The position numbers and the translations under genes were made by a program. DNA of 35,580 nt from Peptococcaceae bacterium UBA4997 (lineage in GTDB: Bacteria; Bacillota; Dehalobacteriia; UBA4068; UBA4997): assembly GCA_002398485.1 (NCBI GenBank), contig DGYV01000011.1, positions 1-35,580 of the forward strand. The letters run 5' to 3'. Below are positions 17,238 to 25,226 of the stretch, in pieces. Under the pieces are notes generated by a model, which was given only the letters and a program-made list of their open reading frames with translations, made no database searches and had not been told where the DNA came from. Every line of letters starts with the position of its first letter. Position 1 is the first letter of the stretch.

Positions 17238-17604
17238 TTTGTTCAATACCTTTTCCATTTGCTTTCAAATCCCATCCATGCTTTAGTGTAGAATTAAGGA
17301 TCTCCAAAAAATTGGGTTTAGAAACCGTTTGCGAAGAGCAAAAATCCGCTTCATCCAATTCCTTCAGAATTTCAATACCGTTATTGGCAAAGCCTACCAA
17401 ATATAGCTTGCCGCAAATTTCCACAATGACCAGGCCTTTATCCTGTGCCAACGCTACCCTTTCCTTAATCTTCATATTGGCAGAGGTGGAAATATCGTTA
17501 ACTTTTTTACTTAAAAATTTGCTGAATACGTAGCAAAGGTATAGAATTATTGCTGTACCGAGCAAAGAGAAAATCAATGTGAGCACACTTCCCACAGAAT
17601 TCAA
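17188..17604 (-). CDS. fliO: FliO/FliZ export assembly protein
   Basis: FliO is a bitopic membrane protein that helps assemble the FliP ring. The 138-residue protein has one N-terminal membrane helix (LTLIFSLLGTAIILYLCYVF) and a FliO-like beta domain (MKIKERVALAQDKGLVIVEICGKLYLVG), then a charged tail. No in-frame ATG fits; the TTG at 17604 follows AGGGGG at seven bases and is taken as the start. The end overlaps fliP. Gene order cheY-fliO-fliP matches other Bacillota. Confidence 0.88.
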   Translation of the reverse strand: MNSVGSVLTLIFSLLGTAIILYLCYVFSKFLSKKVNDISTSANMKIKERVALAQDKGLVIVEICGKLYLVGFANNGIEILKELDEADFCSSQTVSKPNFLEILNSTLKHGWDLKANGKGIEQNEAKENLEENEEQTKN

Positions 17605-17632
17605 ATCATTTCCCCCTCTTACTGCTAGCTTC

Positions 17633-17995
17633 TTAACCTAAAATACTGTTCACTGTTTTCATAATACGATCGGGCTTAAAGGGTTTTACAATAAAATCTT
17701 TAGCACCCTGCTTCAAAGCATCCACTACCATAGCCTCCTGACCCATAGCAGAGCACATTACCACATTGGCGTTTTGGTCGATTTCCCTGATTTTACGCAA
17801 AGCCTCCAACCCATCCATAACAGGCATGGTAATATCCATAATAACCAAATCGGGCTTTTCTGCCGTATATGTATCCACAGCTATTTGACCATTACCGGCT
17901 TCCACAATATCCGTATAATTATTTTTGGATAAAGTATCCTTAATCATCATCCTCATAAAAGCTGCATCATCCACCAACATTATTTTCTTTGACAT
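17633..17995 (-). CDS. cheY: CheY response regulator
   Basis: CheY carries the phosphoryl signal from CheA to the motor switch. The 120-residue single receiver domain has the acidic pair D9/D10, phosphoacceptor D54 (VIMDITMP), S82 and K104 (VKPFKP), and no output domain. AGGAGG lies six bases before the ATG. A 12-bp hairpin (18010-18037) ends just before that ribosome site. It sits between fliY and fliO as in Bacillus and Clostridium operons; FliY, CheC and FliM are its likely partners. Confidence 0.97.
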   Translation of the reverse strand: MSKKIMLVDDAAFMRMMIKDTLSKNNYTDIVEAGNGQIAVDTYTAEKPDLVIMDITMPVMDGLEALRKIREIDQNANVVMCSAMGQEAMVVDALKQGAKDFIVKPFKPDRIMKTVNSILG

Positions 17996-18009
17996 CTTAT
18001 TCCTCCTAA

Positions 18010-18037
18010 CTTATAACAAAATGCTTTTGTTTATAAG
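18010..18037 (-). promoter_or_regulatory. Hairpin next to the cheY ribosome site
   Basis: On the minus strand CTTATAA pairs with TTATAAG and CAAAA with TTTTG around a GCA triloop, with one bulged A, giving 12 pairs. The 3' end of the stem is about two bases from the cheY AGGAGG. No T-run follows, so it is not a terminator. It may tune cheY translation or protect a processed 5' end. Confidence 0.55.
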
Positions 18038-18070
18038 GCCTTTATTATTAAATTTATTAAACTGCTTTGA

Positions 18071-19189
18071 TTAAAGAGCTTTCATTATGGCCTCATTGTT
18101 CGTTATTTCCGTTATCCTTACGCCGTACAAATCATCCACGACCACAACATCACCTTTAGCAATTACCTGGCCGTTCACAAAAACATCCACCTGTGAACCT
18201 GCCTGCTTGTCCAGTTCCACCACCATACCTGTGGAAAGGTCCAAAATATCCTTAATTTTTTTGGTAGTACGGCCTATTTCCACAGTTACTTGTAAAGGTA
18301 CCGACATAATAAGGTTAAGGTTATTGCCCTCTGCGGGCGCATAAATTGCTGTATCATTATCAAAGCTTGAATATACATTTTGCGAGATATTATGCTGTAC
18401 CATTGTTTTGGTTGGCTCACGGGTTTTATTGGGATTAGGCATCGCGGCTGCGGCTCTGGGTGCTTCTTTCATCTGTTCCGTTTCCATTTCCGCTTTGTGC
18501 ATAATTTCTTCTATGTTTATTTCTTCTTCCTGGTTTATTGCCGCTTGGGGGGGAGCCGAAGCCTGAGGCATAGCTTCCACCTCCGGCTCACTATCCAAAT
18601 TAAATACGGATATGAGATCCTTAGCTAAATTTACGGGCATTACATTAATAAACTCGCTGTTTATTAAATCACCTATCATTAAATTAAAATATACCGCCAC
18701 AATATCTTCTTCTTCAAAATATTTGGCCTTAAACTCCTGAGTATTATTTATGGCAAAGGAATTCGGTGGTGAAATGTTAACCTGCCTGTTCAAAAAATTG
18801 GCAAGTGCGGTAGAGGCGGCACCCATCATTTGGTTCATTACCTCGCAAATAGCGCCTATACTCATTTCATCCATTACAAATTCTTCTTTGCTGTAATCCG
18901 TTTGCAGAAGCAATCCCACAATTATTTTAATATCCGATTCTTTTAAGATCATAATATTTTTGCCTGATAAACCCTGCACATAATTAATTTCTACCCCGAT
19001 AGCCGGTTGGTAAGTAGTAAAGGAAAATTCATCCGTTTTCATAACCTTTACAATTGGTGTAGTTATGGTAACAGGCTTTTCCAAAAGCTCCGAAATCGAG
19101 GTTGCGGACGAGCCTAAGCTTATATTAAGTATCTCTCCTATAGCATCAAGCTCCATATCCGAGAAATTATGTATTTTGTTTTCTGCCAA
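18071..19189 (-). CDS. fliY: FliY motor switch phosphatase (CheC-like plus FliN domain)
   Basis: FliY is the C-ring component that replaces FliN in many Bacillota and removes phosphate from CheY-P. Residues about 10-205 are CheC-like with two active-site helices (LDAIGEILNISLGSSATS and IGAICEVMNQMMGAASTA). A Met/Glu/Ala/Pro-rich linker runs to about 290, and residues about 295-372 are a FliN/SpoA domain (VPLQVTVEIGRTTKKIKDIL, VDVFVNGQVIAKGDVVVVDDLYGVRI). No EIDALL-type CheY-binding peptide is seen at the N terminus. The TTG at 19189 is chosen because AGAGGTGATT, close to the ideal ribosome site, lies three bases upstream; a GTG at 19198 sits inside that site. Confidence 0.94.
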   Translation of the reverse strand: MAENKIHNFSDMELDAIGEILNISLGSSATSISELLEKPVTITTPIVKVMKTDEFSFTTYQPAIGVEINYVQGLSGKNIMILKESDIKIIVGLLLQTDYSKEEFVMDEMSIGAICEVMNQMMGAASTALANFLNRQVNISPPNSFAINNTQEFKAKYFEEEDIVAVYFNLMIGDLINSEFINVMPVNLAKDLISVFNLDSEPEVEAMPQASAPPQAAINQEEEINIEEIMHKAEMETEQMKEAPRAAAAMPNPNKTREPTKTMVQHNISQNVYSSFDNDTAIYAPAEGNNLNLIMSVPLQVTVEIGRTTKKIKDILDLSTGMVVELDKQAGSQVDVFVNGQVIAKGDVVVVDDLYGVRITEITNNEAIMKAL

Positions 19190-19209
19190 CTGAATCACCT
19201 CTGCCTTAT

Positions 19210-20208
19210 TTATTGAAGACCTTCCACAATTTTAACCGCGTATTTTTTCTTCTTTACACCAACGGTAGCATTAGCCCAACAGGTTTTTTCCACATAAACC
19301 TTAACAGGATTACCCGCCGCGGGCGTATCAAGGGGTATAATATCTCCTGTTTGCAGCTGCAATAGTTCCGCCAAAGTTATTTCAGTTTTACCTAATAAAG
19401 CAGAAACTGTTAAAGGAGAATTTTTCAAACTTGTAATAATGGCTTCCTTGCGTAATTTTTCCTGCTCCGCATCGTTTTTCTTTTGTACTTTCGCATATTT
19501 GGAATTGAATATTTTGAAGAAATCCTCGAGTACTGTAGAAGGCAAACAAATATTGATATTGCCTTTCAGCTCTTCAAATTTAATTTCCACTACCACAATA
19601 GCCACGCTTTCATCTTGTTGGATAAACTGCAGCAATCGGGAGTTTGTTTCAATTGCATCCACCGTATGCTCTACATCAAGGTAGTTGCTCCAGGCATTGT
19701 TCAACATTACTATTATTTGTTTTAACAAATATTCCAAAAGCGAAATCTCAATTTCTGTATAATCCCTTTCCACCTTATAGCCGCTGCCGTTACCACCAAG
19801 CATACGATCTAATATATAAAAAGAAATAGGACGCGACATCTCTAGCAAAATCTGTTTGCCGTCAATGTTGTATTCATTGTTGTTCATCCCGATTACGCCT
19901 ACCATTACCGAATCATCGAGGGCATTGTTAAATTCCTTGTATTCCTCCTCCTCTACCTGCACCACCTCCGTTTGACAAGCTATTCTTAGCATGCTTGATA
20001 AATGCAAGCTGAAAAAGCGTGAGAATCCGTCAAAAATAGTATTCAATAATTTAAGCTGCTCCCTGGTAAACTTTTTTGGCGACGTAAAATCATAATCTTT
20101 GATTTTTTTACCCAAAGACTGCTCTTCTATTTCCTCAAAATCCACATTACCGCTTTGCAGCTTACCCAAAAGCTCATCTATTTGTTTCTGGGAAAGTACT
20201 TCCGCCAT
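19210..20208 (-). CDS. fliM: FliM motor switch protein
   Basis: FliM is the C-ring subunit that binds CheY-P and couples it to FliG. The 332-residue protein starts with the CheY-P-binding peptide LSQKQIDELL (residues 5-14), followed by a CheC-like middle domain and a C-terminal SpoA domain (KTEITLAELLQLQTGDIIPLD). The ATG at 20208 is preferred over an in-frame start at 20247 because GGTGG lies five bases upstream and the product then begins as FliM usually does. motB ends 63 bases upstream, without the fliL that often lies between. Confidence 0.96.
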   Translation of the reverse strand: MAEVLSQKQIDELLGKLQSGNVDFEEIEEQSLGKKIKDYDFTSPKKFTREQLKLLNTIFDGFSRFFSLHLSSMLRIACQTEVVQVEEEEYKEFNNALDDSVMVGVIGMNNNEYNIDGKQILLEMSRPISFYILDRMLGGNGSGYKVERDYTEIEISLLEYLLKQIIVMLNNAWSNYLDVEHTVDAIETNSRLLQFIQQDESVAIVVVEIKFEELKGNINICLPSTVLEDFFKIFNSKYAKVQKKNDAEQEKLRKEAIITSLKNSPLTVSALLGKTEITLAELLQLQTGDIIPLDTPAAGNPVKVYVEKTCWANATVGVKKKKYAVKIVEGLQ

Positions 20209-20271
20209 AAAAACCACCATTCCCCACATCAAAGGTTTTTTAAACAATGCTTTTAAATCTTTTTAAAATAT

Positions 20272-21090
20272 CTATTCTTTTGGCGCAGTCTGCGCTTTAA
20301 TATCGTCGTAGATAACATCCAATGATTTTGTATCAGTACCATCTTCAGAAATATAAATTTCCACCCTGCGGTTTTTAATACGGGTAGCTTCAGTATCATC
20401 ATGTGGTACTATCGGCCTATAACTTCCATAACCTTCAGCAACCAGTTTTTTAGGGTCTATTACACCTTTAAGCTGAACAAAAAGTAATACATTGCCTGCT
20501 CTATCCATAGAAAGCTGTCTGTTGAAGGTTTGGGTTTCAGCTGTTACTACTACAGAGTCCTTGGCAGTATGCCCAAAAAACCTTATTTCTTCTATTTGAT
20601 TGGGTATGTTTTTGATTGCCCCGCATAAAAAGTTAAGAACTTCCTTGCCCTCAGGCCTTAATACCGCACTGTTACCGTCAAAAAAAATATTGTTGGTAAA
20701 GGTAAGAAAATTATAGCCATCACCTTTATGAATCTGTACGCTGCCTTGCAAATTATTTTCTTCTATATATTTTTGTAAATAATTATATAACTGGTTAAAT
20801 TCCGTAACTTTTTCAACATTGGCATTGGCTGCCGCGGCCGCCAGATCTTCCGGATCAGGCAATTCCTGCTTGGCTTGCCCTTCTAATTGAGAAAGATCCA
20901 GCTCTTGCGTGATTTGAGCGTTTGCGGCAAAAGCTTCAACCAATACCTTCCATTTTCCGGCATCTACGTTAGACATGGAAAAAAGCATAACAAAGAAAGT
21001 CAATAATAGCGTAACCATATCCGCATAAGTATCGAGCCAGTTGGAGCCTGTTGGATAATCACTTTTCTTTCTTTTTCGCACTTTTTTCAC
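20272..21090 (-). CDS. motB: MotB stator protein
   Basis: MotB anchors the stator to peptidoglycan and provides the ion-channel aspartate. The 272-residue protein has a basic cytoplasmic start, a single membrane helix with the essential acid in YADMVTLLLTFFVMLFSMS (Asp24), a linker that includes an Ala/Asn-rich stretch near 85-90, and an OmpA-like peptidoglycan-binding domain (VRF-type core ending NRRVEIYIS). motA lies 42 bases upstream. Ion choice, proton or sodium, cannot be decided here. Confidence 0.95.
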   Translation of the reverse strand: MKKVRKRKKSDYPTGSNWLDTYADMVTLLLTFFVMLFSMSNVDAGKWKVLVEAFAANAQITQELDLSQLEGQAKQELPDPEDLAAAAANANVEKVTEFNQLYNYLQKYIEENNLQGSVQIHKGDGYNFLTFTNNIFFDGNSAVLRPEGKEVLNFLCGAIKNIPNQIEEIRFFGHTAKDSVVVTAETQTFNRQLSMDRAGNVLLFVQLKGVIDPKKLVAEGYGSYRPIVPHDDTEATRIKNRRVEIYISEDGTDTKSLDVIYDDIKAQTAPKE

Positions 21091-21132
21091 CTCGGCTGTT
21101 TAGGAATAAACCATTTATCTTAAATAAAGCTT

Positions 21133-21969
21133 TTAATGTTTTCTGGCTCTTCTTACGCGCTCGGGAAGAGTTTTTTCAGTTTTATCAGTTTTATCCCTTT
21201 TACCTATTTTATCCTTTTCCGCTAAGAAAGCATTGAGCCTTTCCTCAATATGCCTGGGGTTTTCCCCTGCCTGAATAGCTATTACCCCATCCACAACCAT
21301 TTCCTTGCAAAGCATTTCTTCATTATGCCGCATCCGCAGCCTATTAGCCAAAGGTATAAGCACAAGATTTGCCGCTACGGAACCATAAAATGTAGTTATT
21401 AAAGCAAGCGACATTCCCTGGCCCAGCAATTTCGAAGCTTCCGCAGAATCCATATTTAAATTAGCCAGCATATTGATAAGGCCTATCAATGTACCTATCA
21501 TACCAAAAGCCAGCGCAAAAGCAGCAGCTTTATCATACAAATACCAGCCCTTAGAATGACGTTCTTCCAAACAATCCAGCTCATTTTCCAGCATTTCTTT
21601 TACTTTGGTTGGGTCAATAGCATCCACCAACAGCATAATACTATTACGCAAAAAAGGATCCTTTTCTTTACTAGCTCTTTCCTCCAGGGAAAGCAAACCT
21701 TTTTTACGCGCTTCCTGGGCAAAGTTTACAATAGTGGCAATATAATCATGCGGGTTATATTTTTTCTTTTGCAATACAATTTTAAGCTGCCCCGGTATTT
21801 GCTTAAAGCTGGAAAAAGGAAAAGCTATTACGGTAGCCGCAATAGTACCGCCAAAGGTAATTGCCATACTGGCAGGGCTGATGAAGCCGCTTATCACACC
21901 ACCATCCATAATACCAAAAACAATAAGTCCTAAACCTGCAATCAGTCCTATAATGCTGGAGAAATCCAT
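21133..21969 (-). CDS. motA: MotA stator protein
   Basis: MotA surrounds MotB in the torque-generating stator. The 278-residue protein has four membrane helices, two near residues 5-50 and two near 150-205 (AFALAFGMIGTLIGLINML, SLALITTFYGSVAANLVLIPL). The cytoplasmic loop between contains charged residues typical of the FliG contact. The last 25 or so residues are Lys/Asp/Thr/Arg-rich and look like a species-specific tail. AAGGAAG lies upstream of the ATG. It is followed by motB in the fla operon. Confidence 0.95.
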   Translation of the reverse strand: MDFSSIIGLIAGLGLIVFGIMDGGVISGFISPASMAITFGGTIAATVIAFPFSSFKQIPGQLKIVLQKKKYNPHDYIATIVNFAQEARKKGLLSLEERASKEKDPFLRNSIMLLVDAIDPTKVKEMLENELDCLEERHSKGWYLYDKAAAFALAFGMIGTLIGLINMLANLNMDSAEASKLLGQGMSLALITTFYGSVAANLVLIPLANRLRMRHNEEMLCKEMVVDGVIAIQAGENPRHIEERLNAFLAEKDKIGKRDKTDKTEKTLPERVRRARKH

Positions 21970-22008
21970 AGCTGCACTTCCTTGTTTCTAAATTGATTAA
22001 ATAAAAAA

Positions 22009-22212
22009 TTACTTTTTAAAAGATACTTTATCAAAAAATACTCTTTTGTTGTAATCAATAACTTTATCTATAACTTCGGTCTTAGATTCCAATACTAAAA
22101 AAAACTTGCCGTTAGTCAAAGTAACTTTGGTTTCGGGAATGCTTTCTACCGTTTCAATCAAATTTGCATTCAATACAAAGGCATTGCCGTTAATAAATGT
22201 AAGCTCTATCAT
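22009..22212 (-). CDS. flbD: FlbD/SwrD family protein
   Basis: This 67-residue protein begins MIELTFINGNAFVLNANLIETVE, the hallmark of the FlbD family (SwrD in Bacillus subtilis, where it is needed for full motor torque). It is soluble and beta-rich, with a short charged tail. AAGGAG lies upstream of the ATG. Its position between flgE and motA matches the conserved order. Confidence 0.93.
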   Translation of the reverse strand: MIELTFINGNAFVLNANLIETVESIPETKVTLTNGKFFLVLESKTEVIDKVIDYNKRVFFDKVSFKK

Positions 22213-22245
22213 ACTTTAACTCCTTTATGTTTCCTAAGAGATTCT

Positions 22246-22283
22246 CCGCGCCTAAAAATGCCTCCTTGCATTTTTTAAGAGCG
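22246..22283 (-). terminator. Hairpin after flgE, possible attenuator
   Basis: AAAAATGC pairs with GCATTTTT around a six-base loop, extended by an outer CCGC/GCGG pair of arms across a few mismatches. It lies 20 bases past the flgE stop in the flgE-flbD gap. The T-run is inside the stem and short, so it may reduce read-through or protect the flgE message rather than terminate fully. Confidence 0.4.
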
Positions 22284-22302
22284 GCACTTATAAATTTTTT
22301 AA

Positions 22303-23133
22303 TTATCTTTTCATATTAATCAAAGTTTCCAGCATTTCATCACCTACGGTAATAATCCTGGAATTGGCCTGGAAACCACGCTGAGTTGTAATCATTTGCG
22401 CAAATTCATTAGCCAGATCCACATTGGAAGTTTCCAGAGCACTGGTTACCAAAGAACCAACTGTACCTGAACTGGGAGCACCGTAAGCAACGGTTCCCGT
22501 ATTACTTACAGCCTTGAAATAAGAATTCCCTTCCTGATTCAAACCTTGGGGATTAGGTACATTGGCCAGGCCTATGGTACCTATAGTATGAATAGTGCCC
22601 TTGTCATCTTCACCTGTGATCACACCATCAGAACCATAAGTTATGTTGTTAAGCTTGCCATTTAAGGCAGCATCTATTTGAATTGCTTCAGGAGCAGTTG
22701 TACTTACGGTATTAGTACCTTTGGCACCACATACTTTTCTGCCGTTGCCATCTACCAAGTAACCATCGCTGTCAAAATTAAAGGCACCTACCCGTGTATA
22801 AAGGTAATTCGTACCATCTTCAACCACAAAATAACCTTCACCGCTGATATAGCAATCAGAGCCAAGGCCTGTTCTTGCCATACCCGAACGGGAATTGATA
22901 ACATCCACCGAAGAAATTTGCGCACCATAGCCAATCTGTGAAGGGTTGGTGCCACCTAAAGTTGTACCTGAACCGGAGGCACCTGAAAGAGTTTGATAAT
23001 AAACATCCCTGAAGGTTACCCTGGAAGATTTAAAACCATAGGTATTAACGTTGGCAATATTATTGCCTATAACATCCATTTGGGTTTGATGTGATTTCAA
23101 ACCCGCAACACCGGAATACAATGCTCTCATCAT
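22303..23133 (-). CDS. flgE: FlgE hook protein, short form
   Basis: FlgE builds the universal joint between rod and filament. The 276-residue protein has the N-terminal signature ALYSGVAGLKSHQTQMDVIGNNIANVNTYGFK (split by family consensus), the middle motif ISGEGYFVVEDG and the C-terminal helix SNVDLANEFAQMITTQRGFQANSRII. It is short for a FlgE, lacking a large outer domain. Two cysteines, C94 and C135, are present. AAAGGAG lies upstream of the paired ATGs at 23133 and 23130. FlgG is excluded by position between flgD and flbD. Confidence 0.92.
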   Translation of the reverse strand: MMRALYSGVAGLKSHQTQMDVIGNNIANVNTYGFKSSRVTFRDVYYQTLSGASGSGTTLGGTNPSQIGYGAQISSVDVINSRSGMARTGLGSDCYISGEGYFVVEDGTNYLYTRVGAFNFDSDGYLVDGNGRKVCGAKGTNTVSTTAPEAIQIDAALNGKLNNITYGSDGVITGEDDKGTIHTIGTIGLANVPNPQGLNQEGNSYFKAVSNTGTVAYGAPSSGTVGSLVTSALETSNVDLANEFAQMITTQRGFQANSRIITVGDEMLETLINMKR

Positions 23134-23279
23134 AATAAAATCTCTCCTTTGCTAAGCTTGTATTTTATTTACCTGTAAGCCGCCACTTGTCGGCTGAACC
23201 ATACCGCCGCAACTCGGCAAAACCTTAAAAACCTTAAGCTTGCCTTAACAAACCATTAAATTTCAAATGCCTAAACTAT
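23134..23279 (-). other. flgD-flgE intergenic leader
   Basis: This 146-base gap inside the operon is unusually long. On the minus strand a small hairpin (AGCCG, eight-base loop, CGGCT) is visible near the middle, plus two AAGCTT-containing segments. No promoter or terminator is convincing. It may be an untranslated leader for the abundant hook protein. Confidence 0.35.
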
Positions 23280-23726
23280 TTATTGGGCACTTGCCTGCTC
23301 TTCAGGCTGGCTGGCTGTTTCATTAACTATCTGCATTACCGAAGCAAGGTTATACTGCTTGCCGTTTACTATAATGGAAGGTTGTTCATCAAAAAGATTC
23401 ACGCTTTCCACCAGGCCTTGATCCTGCATATATTTACCTGTGCTGTCATAAGCGGCCACAATAACATTTTTGCCTATAAGTGAAGCCGCATATTGGGTAT
23501 TACCTACCTGGCTTAAGGTTTCTATAGATTGCAGCATGGTAAATTGCGCCATTTGGGCAATAAAATCTGTATTATCCATAGGCTCTAACACATTTTGGTT
23601 TGTAAGCTGCGCTACCAAAAGCTGTAAAAAATCCTGCATATTCAATGAAGTGTTATGGCTGCTTTGGTTAAGCTTGCTGCTTCCCGCATAAGTATTTACT
23701 CCGTATACACTGTTTGTTGTTGTCAT
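23280..23726 (-). CDS. flgD: FlgD hook cap (scaffold) protein, short form
   Basis: FlgD caps the growing hook during assembly and is exported early. The 148-residue protein has the core signature LNMQDFLQLLVAQLTNQNVLEPMDNTDFIAQMAQFTMLQSIE (interrupted here only by reading it as segments) and a short beta-rich C-terminal part (ASLIGKNVIVA, SIIVNGKQYNLASVMQI). It lacks the long Ig/tudor C-terminal region of enterobacterial FlgD, as is usual in Bacillota. It lies 11 bases after fliK. Confidence 0.94.
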   Translation of the reverse strand: MTTTNSVYGVNTYAGSSKLNQSSHNTSLNMQDFLQLLVAQLTNQNVLEPMDNTDFIAQMAQFTMLQSIETLSQVGNTQYAASLIGKNVIVAAYDSTGKYMQDQGLVESVNLFDEQPSIIVNGKQYNLASVMQIVNETASQPEEQASAQ

Positions 23727-23737
23727 TTTAAGCCCCC

Positions 23738-25165
23738 TTATTGAACATAAGAATATGCCACGTCAACTGCTTCTATTTGTTGCATAAGGGTCAAAAAATC
23801 ATCGGCAGTCATTTCCGCATCATTATCTTCAACCCAATTTACAGGATGCTTTGCTTCTTTTTGTTCTTGTTCTTCTTTTTTATGGTCCGTGCCACTGCCC
23901 TCATATTGTTGTTCAGTGTATTGCTCCGCACCTGCTTCGGCAAAACGTACATTATGGTTTACCGCAGCCTGTAAAATTGCTTTTATTTCGCCTGCATTGG
24001 CAAGCAACATAGTTTGTGTATCAGGATTAAGTGCTTTTATATCTACTGTGAGCATACCGCTTTCTGATACCATTTTTACAGAAACCTTACCCAAGTTAAC
24101 GGGGTAAAGTTCTATTTGGAACTCTTTTTTCCCATTGGCCAAGCCCTTTTCAAGCTGATCGACCAGTTGATTTACTACAGGTTTTTCCGTAGCGGAAACC
24201 TTTTCCGCAGCTTGATTGGTTTCCATCATTGTAACAGCCAAATCCCTAAATGAAACCGTATGTAAATTATTTAATAAGCTATCCTTATCCGTATCCGTAT
24301 CCGTTAAAAATGGGTTTTGCGGTTCTGTATAAGAAAAGCCTTCGGAGCTTTGGGCATTTGCATTTTGGGAAAACAAAAACGGCTGAACCCCTTTTTCTAA
24401 GTTTGAAACAAGGTTTTGAGAGCCTGTTTTTACTAATGTTTCCGCAAATGGTCCAACTTCTGCCTTCAACTGTTTTATCGGCATTTCAAGGCTGTTTATT
24501 AAATTCATCTCCCCAAATGCTTGTGTCATGTTTTCTTTTGTTAAAACCGTTGTGGAAGCATTAGCTGCTACAGCATTTAGGGGCACACCTTCATTGCTTA
24601 AAGTTTCCGCAATTACGGTTTTTGCAAATGCCAAATTTATATTTGTATTATTTTCAGCCAAACCGGTTTTGACTAATATATTTGACACTGCTTGATCATA
24701 AAGGATTTTTGCATTCTGCAAAATTTTTATTTCCGCTAAACCGCTCGGATTTACCGCCATGGCAACAGCTTCTTCAATAAACATATTGCCAAAACCATTC
24801 TCTGCAGGATCCATACACCCCAAAAACTGATTTTGCAAAAGCATACATTCTTGTTGGCTCAAAGGCTCCATACTATCAACTGTGGTATCGCAAAAATCAG
24901 GCACTTGTTCAAAAAACCCTATGACATCGTTTCTGTTTTCAAGCAACATTTCAGGTATATAAACACCTATTTCGGCATCACAAATATTATCTTGCAATTT
25001 TACACTAATTGCAGTATTGGTTTTGAAGCTTTTATTTTTCAGATTTTGAGCAAGTGTTTGCATGATGGATTTAAAACCCTGCTTTGCGGAAGGGAGTTCT
25101 TTTTTTTCTAAAACAAAATTTTGGTTTTTTTGCTGAATAGGCAATACATCCATTTGCTGTATCAT
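23738..25165 (-). CDS. fliK: FliK hook-length control protein
   Basis: FliK is the exported ruler that sets hook length and triggers the FlhB switch. Residues 1-345 are low-complexity and Gln/Asn-rich, as expected for the ruler part. Residues about 350-430 hold the Flg_hook domain (GKKEFQIELYPVNLGKVSVKM), followed by an acidic, Gln-rich tail. The ATG at 25165 is chosen because AAAGAGGTGA lies just upstream; an in-frame start 72 bases earlier lacks support and would overlap fliJ. A hexamer repeated three times (24286-24303) encodes a Thr-Asp run. Confidence 0.9.
   Translation of the reverse strand: MIQQMDVLPIQQKNQNFVLEKKELPSAKQGFKSIMQTLAQNLKNKSFKTNTAISVKLQDNICDAEIGVYIPEMLLENRNDVIGFFEQVPDFCDTTVDSMEPLSQQECMLLQNQFLGCMDPAENGFGNMFIEEAVAMAVNPSGLAEIKILQNAKILYDQAVSNILVKTGLAENNTNINLAFAKTVIAETLSNEGVPLNAVAANASTTVLTKENMTQAFGEMNLINSLEMPIKQLKAEVGPFAETLVKTGSQNLVSNLEKGVQPFLFSQNANAQSSEGFSYTEPQNPFLTDTDTDKDSLLNNLHTVSFRDLAVTMMETNQAAEKVSATEKPVVNQLVDQLEKGLANGKKEFQIELYPVNLGKVSVKMVSESGMLTVDIKALNPDTQTMLLANAGEIKAILQAAVNHNVRFAEAGAEQYTEQQYEGSGTDHKKEEQEQKEAKHPVNWVEDNDAEMTADDFLTLMQQIEAVDVAYSYVQ
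24286..24303 (-). repeat. Three-copy hexamer repeat in fliK
   Basis: TATCCG occurs three times in tandem on the plus strand, encoding TDTDTD on the minus strand. Changes in copy number would keep the reading frame. Confidence 0.7.
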
Positions 25166-25199
25166 TATTTCACCTCTTTTCCTTATAAGATATTTATAA

Positions 25200-25217
25200 A
25201 AAATGGGTTTCCATTTT
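25200..25217 (-). terminator. Weak hairpin with T-run between fliJ and fliK
   Basis: On the minus strand AAAATGG pairs with CCATTTT around a four-base loop and the T-run continues for two more bases. It starts 10 bases after the fliJ stop. The stem is only seven pairs with two G-C, so partial attenuation is the most that can be claimed. Confidence 0.3.
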
Positions 25218-25226
25218 GTTTTCTGG

